Program-made: the position numbers and the translations under genes
DNA from: Burkholderiaceae bacterium
GTDB lineage: Bacteria; Pseudomonadota; Gammaproteobacteria; Burkholderiales; Burkholderiaceae
DNA: 7,397 bases
Direction of reading: 5' to 3'
Assembly (NCBI GenBank): GCA_025458735.1
Contig: JALORV010000021.1
Span: forward strand, 1 to 7,397
Part shown: positions 1 to 7,262 of the stretch, one piece after another
Numbering within the stretch: the first letter of the stretch is position 1
How the letters are laid out: each line of letters begins with the position of its first letter
Notes under the pieces: model-generated
The model's database searches: none
What the model saw: only the letters and a program-made list of their open reading frames with translations
Told to the model about the DNA's origin: nothing

Positions 1-3000
1 GGCGCGCCCTGGCGGCGACGCTTCAGCCGCTGCTCGAACGCATCGATGTAGGTGTAGATGACGGGCACCACGACCAGCGTCAGCAGTGTCGACGTGATCA
101 CGCCGCCGATGATCGCGCGGCCCATCGGCGCCTGCTGCTCGGCGCCTTCGCCAAGTCCGATGGCGAGCGGCAGCATGCCGAACACCATGGCAGCGGTCGT
201 CATCAGGATCGGCCGCAGCCGCACCTGGCCGGCGGCCAGCAGCGCCGCGTGGCGATCGAGCCCATCCTTCTGGCCGCGGTTGGCGAAGTCCACCAGCAGG
301 ATCGCGTTCTTCGTCACCAGTCCCATCAGGAACACGATGCCGATCATCGAAAAGATGTTGAGCGTCGTATTGGTCACCAGCAGCGCCAGCATCACGCCAA
401 CGATCGACAGCGGCAGCGAGGCCATGATCGCCACCGGCTGGAAGAAACTGCCGAACTGCGACGCCAGCACCAGGTAGATGAAGATCACCGCCAGCAGCAG
501 CGCGCCGAGAATCGCGCGGTTGATCTCCTGCTGCTCGCGGATCTGGCCGCCGACGTCGAAGCGCAGCCCGGGCGGCAGCTCGTAGCTCTTGACCAGCGCC
601 TGCACCTCCTGGCCGGCATCGCCCGCGGGGCGCCCCTGGACGTTGGCGAACAGCGCCACGCGCCGCTGCAGGTCCTGGCGCCGGATGTTCTCGGGGTTGA
701 AGGTGCGCTCGAGCGTGGCGATGGCGCGCAACGGCACGACTTCGGGCGTGCCGTCGGCCAGCTGGCGGCCGGTTGCGATGTTGAGGTTGGCGATGTCCTC
801 GATGATGGTCCGCTGCGCCAGCGGCAGCTGCGTGATGACCTCGTAGTTCTGTCCATCGGGGGCCAGCCAGTAACCGGAGTTCTCGCCACCGACCATCGCG
901 CGCAGCGTCGTGCCGAGCTGCGCATGCGTGATGCCGTACTCGGCCGCCAGCTCCGGCTTCAGCCGCACCGACAGCGCCGGCGTGCCCTCCTTCACCGAGA
1001 TCTCGACATCGGTCACGCCACGGATGCCCTGCACCTTGCCCTTAAGGTCGGCGATCACGCGATTCATCTCGGCATCGTTGTTGCCGAGCAGCGCGACGTA
1101 GATCGGCGTGTTCCAGCCCACCTTGAGCTCGACCCCGGGAATGCTCGCGACACGCTTGCGGATGGCCTGTTCGAGCTGCTTCTGCGAGCGCTTGCGCTCC
1201 GCGCGCGGCACCAGCTTCAGGTTGAGGTTGGCGGTGTTGCGCGTGCCATCGACGCCGATGCGCGTGTCCACCGCGTCGATCTCCTTGAATTCGGCCAGCG
1301 CCTCCTCGACGCGCTTGACGCGCTCGTTGGCGTACTCGAGGCTGGAGCCGACCGGCATCGTCAGCCGCACCGAGGTGTAGCTCTGGTCGGCCTCCGGCAT
1401 CATCTCGGTGCCGACCATGCCGGCGATCGGGATGCTGACCAGGAAGCTCGCGGTGGCGATTGCCAGCGTCGACTTGCGGTGCGCCAGCGCCCAGCGCAGC
1501 AGGCGGTCGTAGACGGCATGCACCCGGTCCATCCCGCGCTCGAACGCCCGCAGCACCGGTCCGACGACGGGCAGTCCGCGCGCACCTTCCGGCGGATCGC
1601 GCCACACCGCCGACAGCATCGGATCGAGCGTGAAGCTGACGAACAGCGAAAGCATCACGGCAGCGGCGACCGTGATGCCGAACGGGTAGAAGAACTTGCC
1701 GACGATGCCCCCCATGAAGGCGATCGGCACGAACACCGCAACGATCGACAGCGTGGTGGCCAGCACCGCCAGGCCGATTTCGTCGGTGCCCTCGCGCGCG
1801 GCGGTGTAGTGGTCCTTGCCCATGTGAATATGGCGCACGATGTTCTCTCGCACCACGATGGCGTCGTCGATCAGCAGGCCGATGCACAGCGACAGCGCCA
1901 TCAGCGTCATGTAGTTGAGCGTGAAACCCGCCGCGTAGATGACGATGAAGGTGGCGATCACCGAGATCGGCAGCGTCAGGCCGGTGATGACGGTGCTGCG
2001 CCACGAGCCGAGGAACAGGAACACGATGACCACCGTGAGCAGCGCGCCCTCGATGATGGTGCGCTTGACGTTGTCGACCGAGTTCTCGACGAAGTCGGAA
2101 TTGGCCCACATGAACTTCAGTTCCATGCCCGCCGGCAGCTGCTTGCGCACCTGCTCGGCCGCGTAGCGCAGCTCGCGGCCGACCTCGACGATGTTGGCGT
2201 CCTGCGCCTTGAACACCTGCACGCCGATCGCCGGCTGGCCGTTGACGCGTGACAGCGACTGGCGGTCGCGCTCGGCATCGACCACCGTCGCAACCTGCGA
2301 CAGCAGGATCGGCACGCCGCCCCGGCGGGCGACGATGATGCGCTCGAACTGGGCCGGCGTCGTCAGGCGCCCGTCGACGCGGATGATCGCTTCCGCCGTG
2401 TCGTTGTGGATCGTGCCGACCGGAACCGAGACATTGGCGGTGCGCAACGCCTGCACCACCTGGTCGACCGACAGCCCGAACGCCGTCAGCTTGGCCGGGT
2501 CGACGCGCACCTGGACCTGCCGCGTGACGTTGCCGGTCAGCTCGACGCGACCGACGCCGGTAACGCGCTCCAGGCCCTTTTGCACCACCTGCTCGGCCAG
2601 CAGCGTGAGTTCGCGCGCCGACTTGTCCTTGCCGAGCAGCGCAAAGGAAGCGACCGGTTCGTCGTTCTCGCCGCCGGCGCGCTGCACGATCGGATCCTTG
2701 ACGTCGCGCGGAAAGGTGGCGCGGATCTGCGCCAGCTTGTCACGCACTTCCTGGATCGCGCGATCCATGTCGACTTCATAGCGGAACTCGACCCAGGTGA
2801 GCGAGCGGCCCTCGTCGGAGCGCGACAGGATGCGCTTGACGCCGGCCACCGTGTTGACGGCGCTCTCGATCGGCTTGGCGAGATCGTTTTCGACCTGCTC
2901 CGGCGAGGCGCCGGGGTAGCTCACCCACACCTGCACGCCCGGCGGGCTGACGTCGGGCATCGGCTCGACGCCGAGCCGCGCGTAGGAGAACAGGCCCAGC

Positions 3001-3068
3001 ACCGTCAGGCCGACCATCACCATGGTCGCGAAGACCGGATGGTTGATCGAAACTCGGGTCATCCACAT
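1..3068 (-). CDS. RND efflux pump inner-membrane permease (HAE1/AcrB family), partial at the C-terminus
   Basis: Inner-membrane subunit of a tripartite RND pump: it captures hydrophobic substrates from periplasm and membrane and expels them in exchange for protons. The frame stays open from the ATG at 3068 to the window edge, giving 1022 residues (AcrB has 1049), so only a short tail is missing. It begins [13 protein letters not shown], leading into TM1, with an EPMPDVSPP stretch and [11 protein letters not shown] in the first porter domain. The TM4 proton relay is present as [10 protein letters not shown] (Asp401-Asp402, matching AcrB D407/D408). TM10 has [14 protein letters not shown] (Lys920, matching K940). 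RLRPILMTT supplies Arg950 and Thr957 (matching R971/T978). All key coupling residues are therefore intact. The carboxylate pair and KNAIL motif fit the HAE1 drug-pump class rather than heavy-metal CusA types. Substrates cannot be read from sequence. It follows the adaptor gene by 108 bp and is probably co-transcribed with it. Confidence 0.95.
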   Translation of the reverse strand, partial: MWMTRVSINHPVFATMVMVGLTVLGLFSYARLGVEPMPDVSPPGVQVWVSYPGASPEQVENDLAKPIESAVNTVAGVKRILSRSDEGRSLTWVEFRYEVDMDRAIQEVRDKLAQIRATFPRDVKDPIVQRAGGENDEPVASFALLGKDKSARELTLLAEQVVQKGLERVTGVGRVELTGNVTRQVQVRVDPAKLTAFGLSVDQVVQALRTANVSVPVGTIHNDTAEAIIRVDGRLTTPAQFERIIVARRGGVPILLSQVATVVDAERDRQSLSRVNGQPAIGVQVFKAQDANIVEVGRELRYAAEQVRKQLPAGMELKFMWANSDFVENSVDNVKRTIIEGALLTVVIVFLFLGSWRSTVITGLTLPISVIATFIVIYAAGFTLNYMTLMALSLCIGLLIDDAIVVRENIVRHIHMGKDHYTAAREGTDEIGLAVLATTLSIVAVFVPIAFMGGIVGKFFYPFGITVAAAVMLSLFVSFTLDPMLSAVWRDPPEGARGLPVVGPVLRAFERGMDRVHAVYDRLLRWALAHRKSTLAIATASFLVSIPIAGMVGTEMMPEADQSYTSVRLTMPVGSSLEYANERVKRVEEALAEFKEIDAVDTRIGVDGTRNTANLNLKLVPRAERKRSQKQLEQAIRKRVASIPGVELKVGWNTPIYVALLGNNDAEMNRVIADLKGKVQGIRGVTDVEISVKEGTPALSVRLKPELAAEYGITHAQLGTTLRAMVGGENSGYWLAPDGQNYEVITQLPLAQRTIIEDIANLNIATGRQLADGTPEVVPLRAIATLERTFNPENIRRQDLQRRVALFANVQGRPAGDAGQEVQALVKSYELPPGLRFDVGGQIREQQEINRAILGALLLAVIFIYLVLASQFGSFFQPVAIMASLPLSIVGVMLALLVTNTTLNIFSMIGIVFLMGLVTKNAILLVDFANRGQKDGLDRHAALLAAGQVRLRPILMTTAAMVFGMLPLAIGLGEGAEQQAPMGRAIIGGVITSTLLTLVVVPVIYTYIDAFEQRLKRRRQGA

Positions 3069-3077
3069 GTCGTCGTT

Positions 3078-3083
3078 CCTCCC
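3078..3083 (-). promoter_or_regulatory. Shine-Dalgarno site that fixes the pump start
   Basis: On the minus strand GGGAGG lies 9 nt before the ATG at 3068 and 15 nt before a second in-frame ATG at 3062. The spacing favours the first ATG, giving an MWMT start instead of MTRVS. Confidence 0.75.
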
Positions 3084-3090
3084 GGAGCCT

Positions 3091-3136
3091 CGCGGCTGCG
3101 GTTCAGTCGATTCAGGTCGGCCGGCACGCAGCCGCG
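3091..3136 (-). repeat. perfect 10-bp inverted repeat between adaptor and pump genes
   Basis: CGCGGCTGCG at 3091-3100 is the exact reverse complement of CGCAGCCGCG at 3127-3136, with a 26-nt loop. Two further pairs form after one mismatch. In the mRNA this would be a very stable GC stem ending 7 nt before the pump Shine-Dalgarno. There is no U-tract, so it does not look like an intrinsic terminator. It could stabilise or process the adaptor message, tune adaptor-to-pump ratio, or bind a protein as DNA. The rest of the 108-bp gap holds a (GC)5 run at 3141-3150 and a second GCGCGC at 3165-3170 that could also pair. Confidence 0.6.
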
Positions 3137-3176
3137 CGGTGCGCGCGCGCCGTGGGCGATTGCAGCGCGCCGGCGG

Positions 3177-4352
3177 TCAGTTCGCTGCCGGCGCAGCGCC
3201 GTTGCCGCGGCGGTCGGCGAGCTTCGGCTCGCCGGGCAGGCCCACGACCTTGGCCGCCAGACCGTCCTTCAGGTTGTCGAACTTGGTGCCCAGCACGACG
3301 TCGGATGGCGCCAGTCCGGAAGTGACTTCCACCAGCTGCGCACGATCGTCGCGGCGGCCCGTGGCGACGTTGCGGCGGACGAGCTTGCCGTCGGCGATCA
3401 CCCACACGTAGGACTGCTGACCGTCGGTACGCACCGCCGAGGCCGGCAGCGCCATCGCCTCCGACTCGGGCATCGTCGTCAGCATCACCCGCGCGAACAT
3501 ACCGGCCTTCAGCAGCGACTCCTCGTTCGGCAGCGATACGTAGATGTTCACCGTGCGTGTACCCGGCTCGGTGCTCGGGTTGATGCGCTCGACCCGACCG
3601 GAGAAGCGGCGGCCGGCGATGCCTTCGACGTCGACCTGCGCCGCCATGCCCTTGCGGATCTGCGGCACGTCGGACACCGGCACCTGCGCCTGGACCTCGA
3701 GTTCGGCAAGGTCGACGATGGACATCAGTGGCGCATCGAAGGCGAGCTTCTCGCCCGGCTGCACGTTTCGCTTGGCCACGATGCCGGAAATCGGCGCGCG
3801 CACGACAGAGTCGGCCATCTGGATCTGCGTCTGCTCGAGCTGCGCCCGGGCCGCGGCCACGGCGGCCAGTTGCGCCTGGTAGGCCGAGTCGGCCGTGTCG
3901 AAGGCGTTCTGCGAGATGAAGTTCTGCTTGACCAGCTGGGCATTGGCCTGCCGCGTGCGCTCGGTCGTCGCCAGCTGCGCCCGCGCGGACTCCCAGGCGG
4001 CATTGCGCTCTGCCAGCTGGGCGCGCAGTTGCGCAGTGTCGAACTCCGCGACGATCTGCCCCGCCGTGACCTTGTCGCCTTCGCGCACCGTGACCCGGCG
4101 GACTTCGGCCGAAAGCTTCGAGCGGACCGTGGCCTGCGACACCGCCAGCACGCTGCCGGGGACCGCCAGCTCGACCGACAGCTTGCGCGGCTGCAGGGAC
4201 ACGACATCGGCCTGCGCGAATTCCAGCGGCGGCCGCTCGTCCTTCTTGGCGGCGGCCGGCTGCGCCTGTCGCTGGGCGATCACGGCACCGCCGCCGGCCA
4301 GGGCCACCACCAGCAGGCCGATCAGCCAGCCGATCTTTGTACGTCTTGTCAT
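3177..4352 (-). CDS. RND efflux periplasmic adaptor (membrane fusion protein, AcrA/HlyD type)
   Basis: A 391-residue adaptor expected to link the inner-membrane RND pump to an outer-membrane channel. Residues 7-26 form an uncleaved anchor or signal segment (IGWLIGLLVVALAGGGAVIA) with no lipobox cysteine, so it is probably not a lipoprotein. A Pro/Ala/Lys linker follows. The first half of the barrel-sandwich (lipoyl-like) domain spans about 55-105, with VTVREGDKVTAGQIVAEFD. A long alpha-helical hairpin rich in Ala, Gln and Arg covers about 106-175. The second half-motif is VRAPISGIVAKRNVQPGEKL, followed by the beta-barrel and membrane-proximal domains, where GMFARVML and LPASAV are typical of the family. 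The start is ATG 4352, with GGAGGG 5 nt upstream (4358-4363). It is the first gene of the efflux operon. Its specificity is unknown. Confidence 0.95.
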   Translation of the reverse strand: MTRRTKIGWLIGLLVVALAGGGAVIAQRQAQPAAAKKDERPPLEFAQADVVSLQPRKLSVELAVPGSVLAVSQATVRSKLSAEVRRVTVREGDKVTAGQIVAEFDTAQLRAQLAERNAAWESARAQLATTERTRQANAQLVKQNFISQNAFDTADSAYQAQLAAVAAARAQLEQTQIQMADSVVRAPISGIVAKRNVQPGEKLAFDAPLMSIVDLAELEVQAQVPVSDVPQIRKGMAAQVDVEGIAGRRFSGRVERINPSTEPGTRTVNIYVSLPNEESLLKAGMFARVMLTTMPESEAMALPASAVRTDGQQSYVWVIADGKLVRRNVATGRRDDRAQLVEVTSGLAPSDVVLGTKFDNLKDGLAAKVVGLPGEPKLADRRGNGAAPAAN

Positions 4353-4401
4353 TACATCCCTCCAGGGACGGCCGAGTCGCCGGATTGGCGTCTGCAGGGT
4401 G

Positions 4402-4420
4402 CGCGGGCTCGTGGCCCGCG
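4402..4420 (-). other. 7-bp stem-loop in the predicted leader of the efflux operon
   Basis: CGCGGGC (4402-4408) pairs perfectly with GCCCGCG (4414-4420) around a 5-nt loop. The 3' arm overlaps a perfect 12-bp palindrome GGCCCGCGGGCC at 4413-4424, so two mutually exclusive folds, or a protein-binding dyad, are possible. It sits about 50 bases upstream of the adaptor start codon, inside the leader implied by the candidate promoter. The sequence after it in the sense direction (CACCCTGCAG) has no U-tract, so termination is unlikely in that direction. Confidence 0.45.
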
Positions 4421-4439
4421 GGCCGCTTTCTTTGTGGGG

Positions 4440-4452
4440 GCGGATTATCCGC
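4440..4452. promoter_or_regulatory. 13-bp odd palindrome over the candidate -10 box (possible operator)
   Basis: GCGGAT and ATCCGC form a perfect 6+6 inverted repeat around a single central T. It coincides with the only AT-rich spot in this part of the intergenic region and covers the proposed -10 hexamer. A dyad at this position would suit a repressor, but it is short and could be coincidental. Confidence 0.35.
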
Positions 4453-4471
4453 GTGCCACCGACCCTGTCGC
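4444..4471 (-). promoter_or_regulatory. candidate sigma-70 promoter for the efflux operon
   Basis: On the minus strand, GATAAT (4449-4444, 5 of 6 to consensus) is preceded at 16 bp by GCGACA (4471-4466, 4 of 6). This would start transcription near 4437 and give a leader of about 85 nt before the adaptor ATG. The weak -35 fits an activator-dependent promoter, and three direct repeats begin 9 bp upstream of it. This is a visual match only. Confidence 0.4.
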
Positions 4472-4480
4472 CAGTGGTGC

Positions 4481-4540
4481 GACGAATTGCAGGCAGCCGC
4501 GACGAAACGCAGGTCGACCGGACGAAGTGCGGGCAGCCCG
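4481..4540. repeat. three tandem 20-bp direct repeats (iteron-like, candidate operator)
   Basis: Three contiguous units start at 4481, 4501 and 4521 and begin GACGAATTGC, GACGAAACGC and GACGAAGTGC. The plus-strand consensus is GACGAANNGC-R-GG, with weaker agreement after it. Twelve of 20 positions are identical in all three: the first six, 9, 10, 12, 13, 16 and 18. No convincing fourth copy lies on either side. A period of 20 bp is close to two helical turns, so the copies face nearly the same side of the DNA, as expected for cooperative binding by a regulator. The block lies in non-coding DNA, 41 bp past the ntrC stop and directly upstream of the candidate efflux promoter (about -44 to -103). 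The binding protein is unknown. Confidence 0.7.
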
Positions 4541-4550
4541 ATCCGATTCG

Positions 4551-4567
4551 CCCTGCTGAGCGCAGGG
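4551..4567 (-). terminator. stem-loop just past ntrC, weak terminator candidate
   Basis: CCCTGC (4551-4556) and GCAGGG (4562-4567) form a perfect 6-bp stem with a 5-nt loop, 14 bp beyond the ntrC stop codon. In the sense direction it is followed by CGAATCGG with no U-tract, so it is not a classic intrinsic terminator. It could be a 3'-end stabilising hairpin. Partial read-through from ntrC into the efflux genes is therefore conceivable. Confidence 0.3.
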
Positions 4568-4581
4568 TGACTCGGCCGACT

Positions 4582-6069
4582 TCAGTCTTCCAGCTGCAGT
4601 TCCTGGATCTTGCGCGTGATGGTGTTGCGGCCGACGCCTAGCCGGGTGGCGGCGTCGATCCGGCGGCCGTGGGTGTGGCGCAACGCCGTGCGGATGACCG
4701 CAGCCTCGAAGTCCCGGGCAAGCGTGTCCAGCACGTCCGGAACGCCGGCCTGCAGCCGTCGCTCGACCTCGGCCACCAGCGGAGCTGTCCAGTCACCACC
4801 GGCTTGGGCCACGGCCACGGGCCCGCTGGCCGCGGCCACCGCAGGAGCGGCGGCGGCCGGCCCGGGTTCGACCCGGACCGCCGGTGCAGCCGCCTCGCGG
4901 CGCAGTTCCAGCGGGAGATCCTCGACCTTGACCACCTGCGCCGGTGCCAGCACGGTCAGCCAGTGGCACAGGTTCTCGAGCTGGCGGACATTGCCGGGAA
5001 ACGCCAGCTGGCCGATGAAGCGCGCCGCCTCCTCGGAGAGGCGCTTGGGCTCGACGCCGAGTTCCTGCGCGCTCTTGACCAGGAAGTGGCGGGCCAGCAG
5101 CGGGATGTCCTCGCTGCGCTCGCGCAGCGCCGGCAGCCGCAGCCGGATCACGTTCAGACGGTGGTACAGGTCCTCACGGAACAGGCCCTGCCGCACGCGC
5201 TCCTCGAGATTCTGGTGGGTGGCCGCGATCACCCGCACGTCGGCCTTGATCGGCTGGTGGCCGCCGACGCGGTAGTAAAAGCCATCCGACAGCACGCGCA
5301 GCAGGCGGGTCTGCAGCTCCGCCGGCATGTCGCCGATCTCGTCGAGAAACAGCGTGCCTCCCTCGGCCTGCTCGAAGCGGCCGCGCCGCATCGCCTGCGC
5401 CCCGGTAAAGGCGCCGCGCTCGTGGCCGAAGAGCTCGGACTCCAGCAGGTCGCGCGGAATGGCCGCCATGTTGAGCGCGATGAACGGCCGCTCCGCGCGC
5501 GGGCTGTGCTTGTGCAGCGCGCGCGCGACGACTTCCTTGCCGCTGCCGGACTCGCCGGTCAGCAGCACCGTGACGTTGGACTGCGCGAGCCGCCCGATGG
5601 CCCGGAACACGTCCTGCATGGCCGGTGCCTGTCCGAGGATCTCCGGCACCTCGCCGAGGGCTTCGTCGGCCCCGGATTCGCGCACGCTCTCGTCCACCGC
5701 CCGGCGGATCAGCTCGACGGCGCGGTCGACATCGAAGGGCTTCGGCAGGTACTCGAAGGCGCCGCCCTGAAAGGCCGAGACCGCGCTTTCGAGATCCGAG
5801 AAGGCGGTCATCACGATCACCGGCAGCGCAGGGTGACGCCGCTTGACGGCCCGCAGCAGCTCGATGCCGCTCATGCCAGGCATGCGGATGTCCGAGATCA
5901 GCACCTGCGGACTGTCGTGCTCCAGCTCGTCGAGCACCTCCTGCGCTGCCCCGAAGGCCTTGCAGGGCAGGTTCTCGCGCGCCAGCGCCTTTTCGAGGAC
6001 CCAGCGTATCGAACGATCGTCATCGACGACCCAGATCGGTTTCATGGCAGCGCTCATGGGGGCATTCAT
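4582..6069 (-). CDS. ntrC: nitrogen regulation response regulator NtrC (sigma-54 activator)
   Basis: When phosphorylated by NtrB, NtrC oligomerises, hydrolyses ATP and opens sigma-54 promoters of nitrogen-scavenging genes such as glnA. The 495 residues have three domains. The receiver (about 10-130) has the acidic pocket Asp16-Asp18, phospho-acceptor Asp60 in SDIRMPG, Thr88 and Lys110. The AAA+ domain (about 145-385) has Walker A GESGSGKE (172-179), the sigma-54-contacting GAFTGA loop (219-224), Walker B GGTLFLDEIGD (Asp243-Glu244) and FREDLYHRLNVIRLRLPALRER. The C-terminal Fis-type helix-turn-helix ends in GRNTITRKIQEL. An Ala/Pro-rich linker of about 35 residues joins the last two domains; the protein is 26 residues longer than E. 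coli NtrC (469). The ATG at 6069 overlaps the ntrB stop as ATGA, implying translational coupling. In-frame Met5 and Met9 are alternatives; none has a clear Shine-Dalgarno, and a start at Met9 would match the usual MKPIWVVDDD N-terminus. Confidence 0.97.
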   Translation of the reverse strand: MNAPMSAAMKPIWVVDDDRSIRWVLEKALARENLPCKAFGAAQEVLDELEHDSPQVLISDIRMPGMSGIELLRAVKRRHPALPVIVMTAFSDLESAVSAFQGGAFEYLPKPFDVDRAVELIRRAVDESVRESGADEALGEVPEILGQAPAMQDVFRAIGRLAQSNVTVLLTGESGSGKEVVARALHKHSPRAERPFIALNMAAIPRDLLESELFGHERGAFTGAQAMRRGRFEQAEGGTLFLDEIGDMPAELQTRLLRVLSDGFYYRVGGHQPIKADVRVIAATHQNLEERVRQGLFREDLYHRLNVIRLRLPALRERSEDIPLLARHFLVKSAQELGVEPKRLSEEAARFIGQLAFPGNVRQLENLCHWLTVLAPAQVVKVEDLPLELRREAAAPAVRVEPGPAAAAPAVAAASGPVAVAQAGGDWTAPLVAEVERRLQAGVPDVLDTLARDFEAAVIRTALRHTHGRRIDAATRLGVGRNTITRKIQELQLED

Positions 6070-7148
6070 GGCAGCGGAATCAGGATGCGGAAATCGGTAC
6101 GGCCCGGCCGGCTGTCGACCTCGATGATGCCGTCGTGTTGCTGGATGAAAGTCTGTGCCAGCGTGAGTCCTAGGCCGGTGCCGTCGTCACGTCCCGACAC
6201 CAGCGGAAAGAAAATGCGGTCCTTGAGTTCACTCGGCACACCCGGCCCGTTGTCGATCACATGCAAGTCCAGTGCCAAGCGATGCCGCGCCCGCGCAATC
6301 GTCACCTGGCGCGCGACCCGCGTGCGCAGCGTGATGACGGCATCGGCCGCCGCGATGCGCGATTCCAGCGCCTGGGTGGCGTTGCGCACGATGTTCAGCA
6401 GTGCCTGGATCAGCTGCTCGCGGTCGCCGCGGAACTCGGGAACACTGGCGTCGTAGTCGCGCTCGATCGTCAGGCCGCGCGGAAACTCGGCCAGCATCAC
6501 CAGGCGCACCCGCTCGCAGACCTCGTGGATGTTGAGATCGCCGATCACGCGCGGCGTGCGATGCGGCGCCAGCAGGCGGTCGACCAGCGCCTGCAGTCGG
6601 TCGGCCTCGGCGATGATGACGCGCGTGTACTCGCGCTGCTCCGGCAGGGCCAGCTCCGCATCCAGGAGCTGCGCCGCGCCGCGCACGCCGCCCAGTGGAT
6701 TCTTGATCTCGTGCGCGAGATTGCGCAGCAGCTGACGGTTGGCCTCGGACAGCCCGAGCTGGCGTTCCTCGCGGTCGACCTTGAGCTGCTGCTCGATTTC
6801 CGAGATTTCGAGCACCAGCGCGGTGCCCGGCCCGAATTGCGCGGTCGCCGTCACGCGCACCGGCACCGGGTCGCGTCCGAGGCGCTTGAGTTCCAGCACC
6901 TGCCGCCGCTCCCCGAACGCATTCGCCCGCGCATCGGCCACCAGCTGCTGCATCTGCAGCTCGTCGCCGATCACCCGCTCGGCGGACTGGCCCAGCAGGT
7001 TCTTGCGCGAGAGGCTGAGTAGCAGTTCGGCGGCCTGGTTCACGTGCACGATGCGCGTGGCGCTGTCGAGCACGATCACCGCGGTCGAGAGCAGGTCGAG
7101 TCCGTCGAACGGACCGCTGCCGACGGCGGGTTTCTCGCGCAGATTCAT
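6066..7148 (-). CDS. ntrB: nitrogen regulation sensor kinase/phosphatase NtrB (NRII)
   Basis: Soluble histidine kinase that phosphorylates NtrC under nitrogen limitation and, in characterised systems, dephosphorylates it when bound by PII protein. From ATG 7148 it has 360 residues (E. coli 349). The N-terminal PAS-like sensor (about 14-115) starts FDGLDLLSTAVIVLD. The H-box LLRNLAHEIKNPLGGVRGAA contains phospho-accepting His146. The ATPase core has N-box ALLNIVRNATQAL, G1 DNGPGVP and F/G2 FFPLVSGRDDGTGLGL, and the protein ends ILIPLP. No membrane segment is seen, as expected for NtrB. An upstream in-frame TTG at 7181 would add 11 residues (LRGKPVGGVRP, with the first read as Met). Neither start has a strong Shine-Dalgarno; ATG 7148 is preferred because it begins close to the conserved domain. 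The gene overlaps ntrC by 4 nt and is the first gene of the visible ntrBC unit. Confidence 0.96.
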   Translation of the reverse strand: MNLREKPAVGSGPFDGLDLLSTAVIVLDSATRIVHVNQAAELLLSLSRKNLLGQSAERVIGDELQMQQLVADARANAFGERRQVLELKRLGRDPVPVRVTATAQFGPGTALVLEISEIEQQLKVDREERQLGLSEANRQLLRNLAHEIKNPLGGVRGAAQLLDAELALPEQREYTRVIIAEADRLQALVDRLLAPHRTPRVIGDLNIHEVCERVRLVMLAEFPRGLTIERDYDASVPEFRGDREQLIQALLNIVRNATQALESRIAAADAVITLRTRVARQVTIARARHRLALDLHVIDNGPGVPSELKDRIFFPLVSGRDDGTGLGLTLAQTFIQQHDGIIEVDSRPGRTDFRILIPLP

Positions 7149-7229
7149 CGGCCGGACGCCGCCGACAGGCTTGCCGCGCAAGTGCCGGCAGAGAGAAACC
7201 GCGGAACGCGCCGACCGACGCGCGGCAAC

Positions 7230-7249
7230 GCCGTCGCAGCAGCGACAGC
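7230..7249 (-). other. stem-loop between the coiled-coil gene and ntrB
   Basis: GCCGTCGC (7230-7237) and GCGACAGC (7242-7249) can form an 8-bp stem in minus-strand RNA, with one G-U pair and a 4-nt loop, starting 13 bp past the upstream stop codon. There is no U-tract after it. It may mark an mRNA 3' end or processing point in a glnA-ntrBC-like operon. The remaining 81 bp before ntrB shows only a minor 5-bp hairpin (7170-7182) around the alternative TTG start, and no clear promoter. Confidence 0.35.
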
Positions 7250-7262
7250 CGGCTGGCCGGAC

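Noticed and set aside
249..2252. Plus-strand open frame of 667 codons
   Set aside because: It lies entirely antisense to the RND permease, whose frame carries conserved motifs. Its translation is a low-complexity run of His, Arg, Asp, Gln and Ala typical of the complement of a GC-rich gene.
4350..4357. Overlapping start-stop ATGTAATG at the adaptor start
   Set aside because: The upstream ATG abuts the Shine-Dalgarno with no spacing, so initiation there is unlikely. It is probably chance.
4402..4435. Plus-strand intrinsic terminator (stem followed by CTTTCTTT)
   Set aside because: The shape is suggestive, but no plus-strand gene feeds it and the T-rich run starts 5 bases after the stem and is interrupted.
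4452..4458. Perfect sigma-54 -24 element TGGCACG on the minus strand
   Set aside because: No GC or TTGC element occurs at the -12 position; the bases there are AAT, so it is not a sigma-54 promoter.
4453..4480. Possible NtrC-binding site (GCACC...GGTGC type) in the efflux control region
   Set aside because: The half-sites are too far apart and imperfect; only CCAC and GTGG pair across a 14-bp gap.
4475..4491. Sigma-54-like site on the plus strand (TGGTGCGACGAATTGCA)
   Set aside because: The GG-to-GC spacing is 11 bp instead of the required 10, and no plus-strand gene follows.
4481..4540. Small CRISPR array
   Set aside because: The units are contiguous with no spacers, imperfect and only 20 bp long, with no cas genes nearby.
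2406..4559. Plus-strand open frame of 717 codons
   Set aside because: It crosses the antisense of the pump, the intergenic spacer and the adaptor, with Arg/His/Gln-rich shadow composition and no recognisable domain.
4669..6456. Plus-strand open frame of 595 codons
   Set aside because: It is antisense to ntrC and part of ntrB, both clearly real genes, and shows the same shadow composition.
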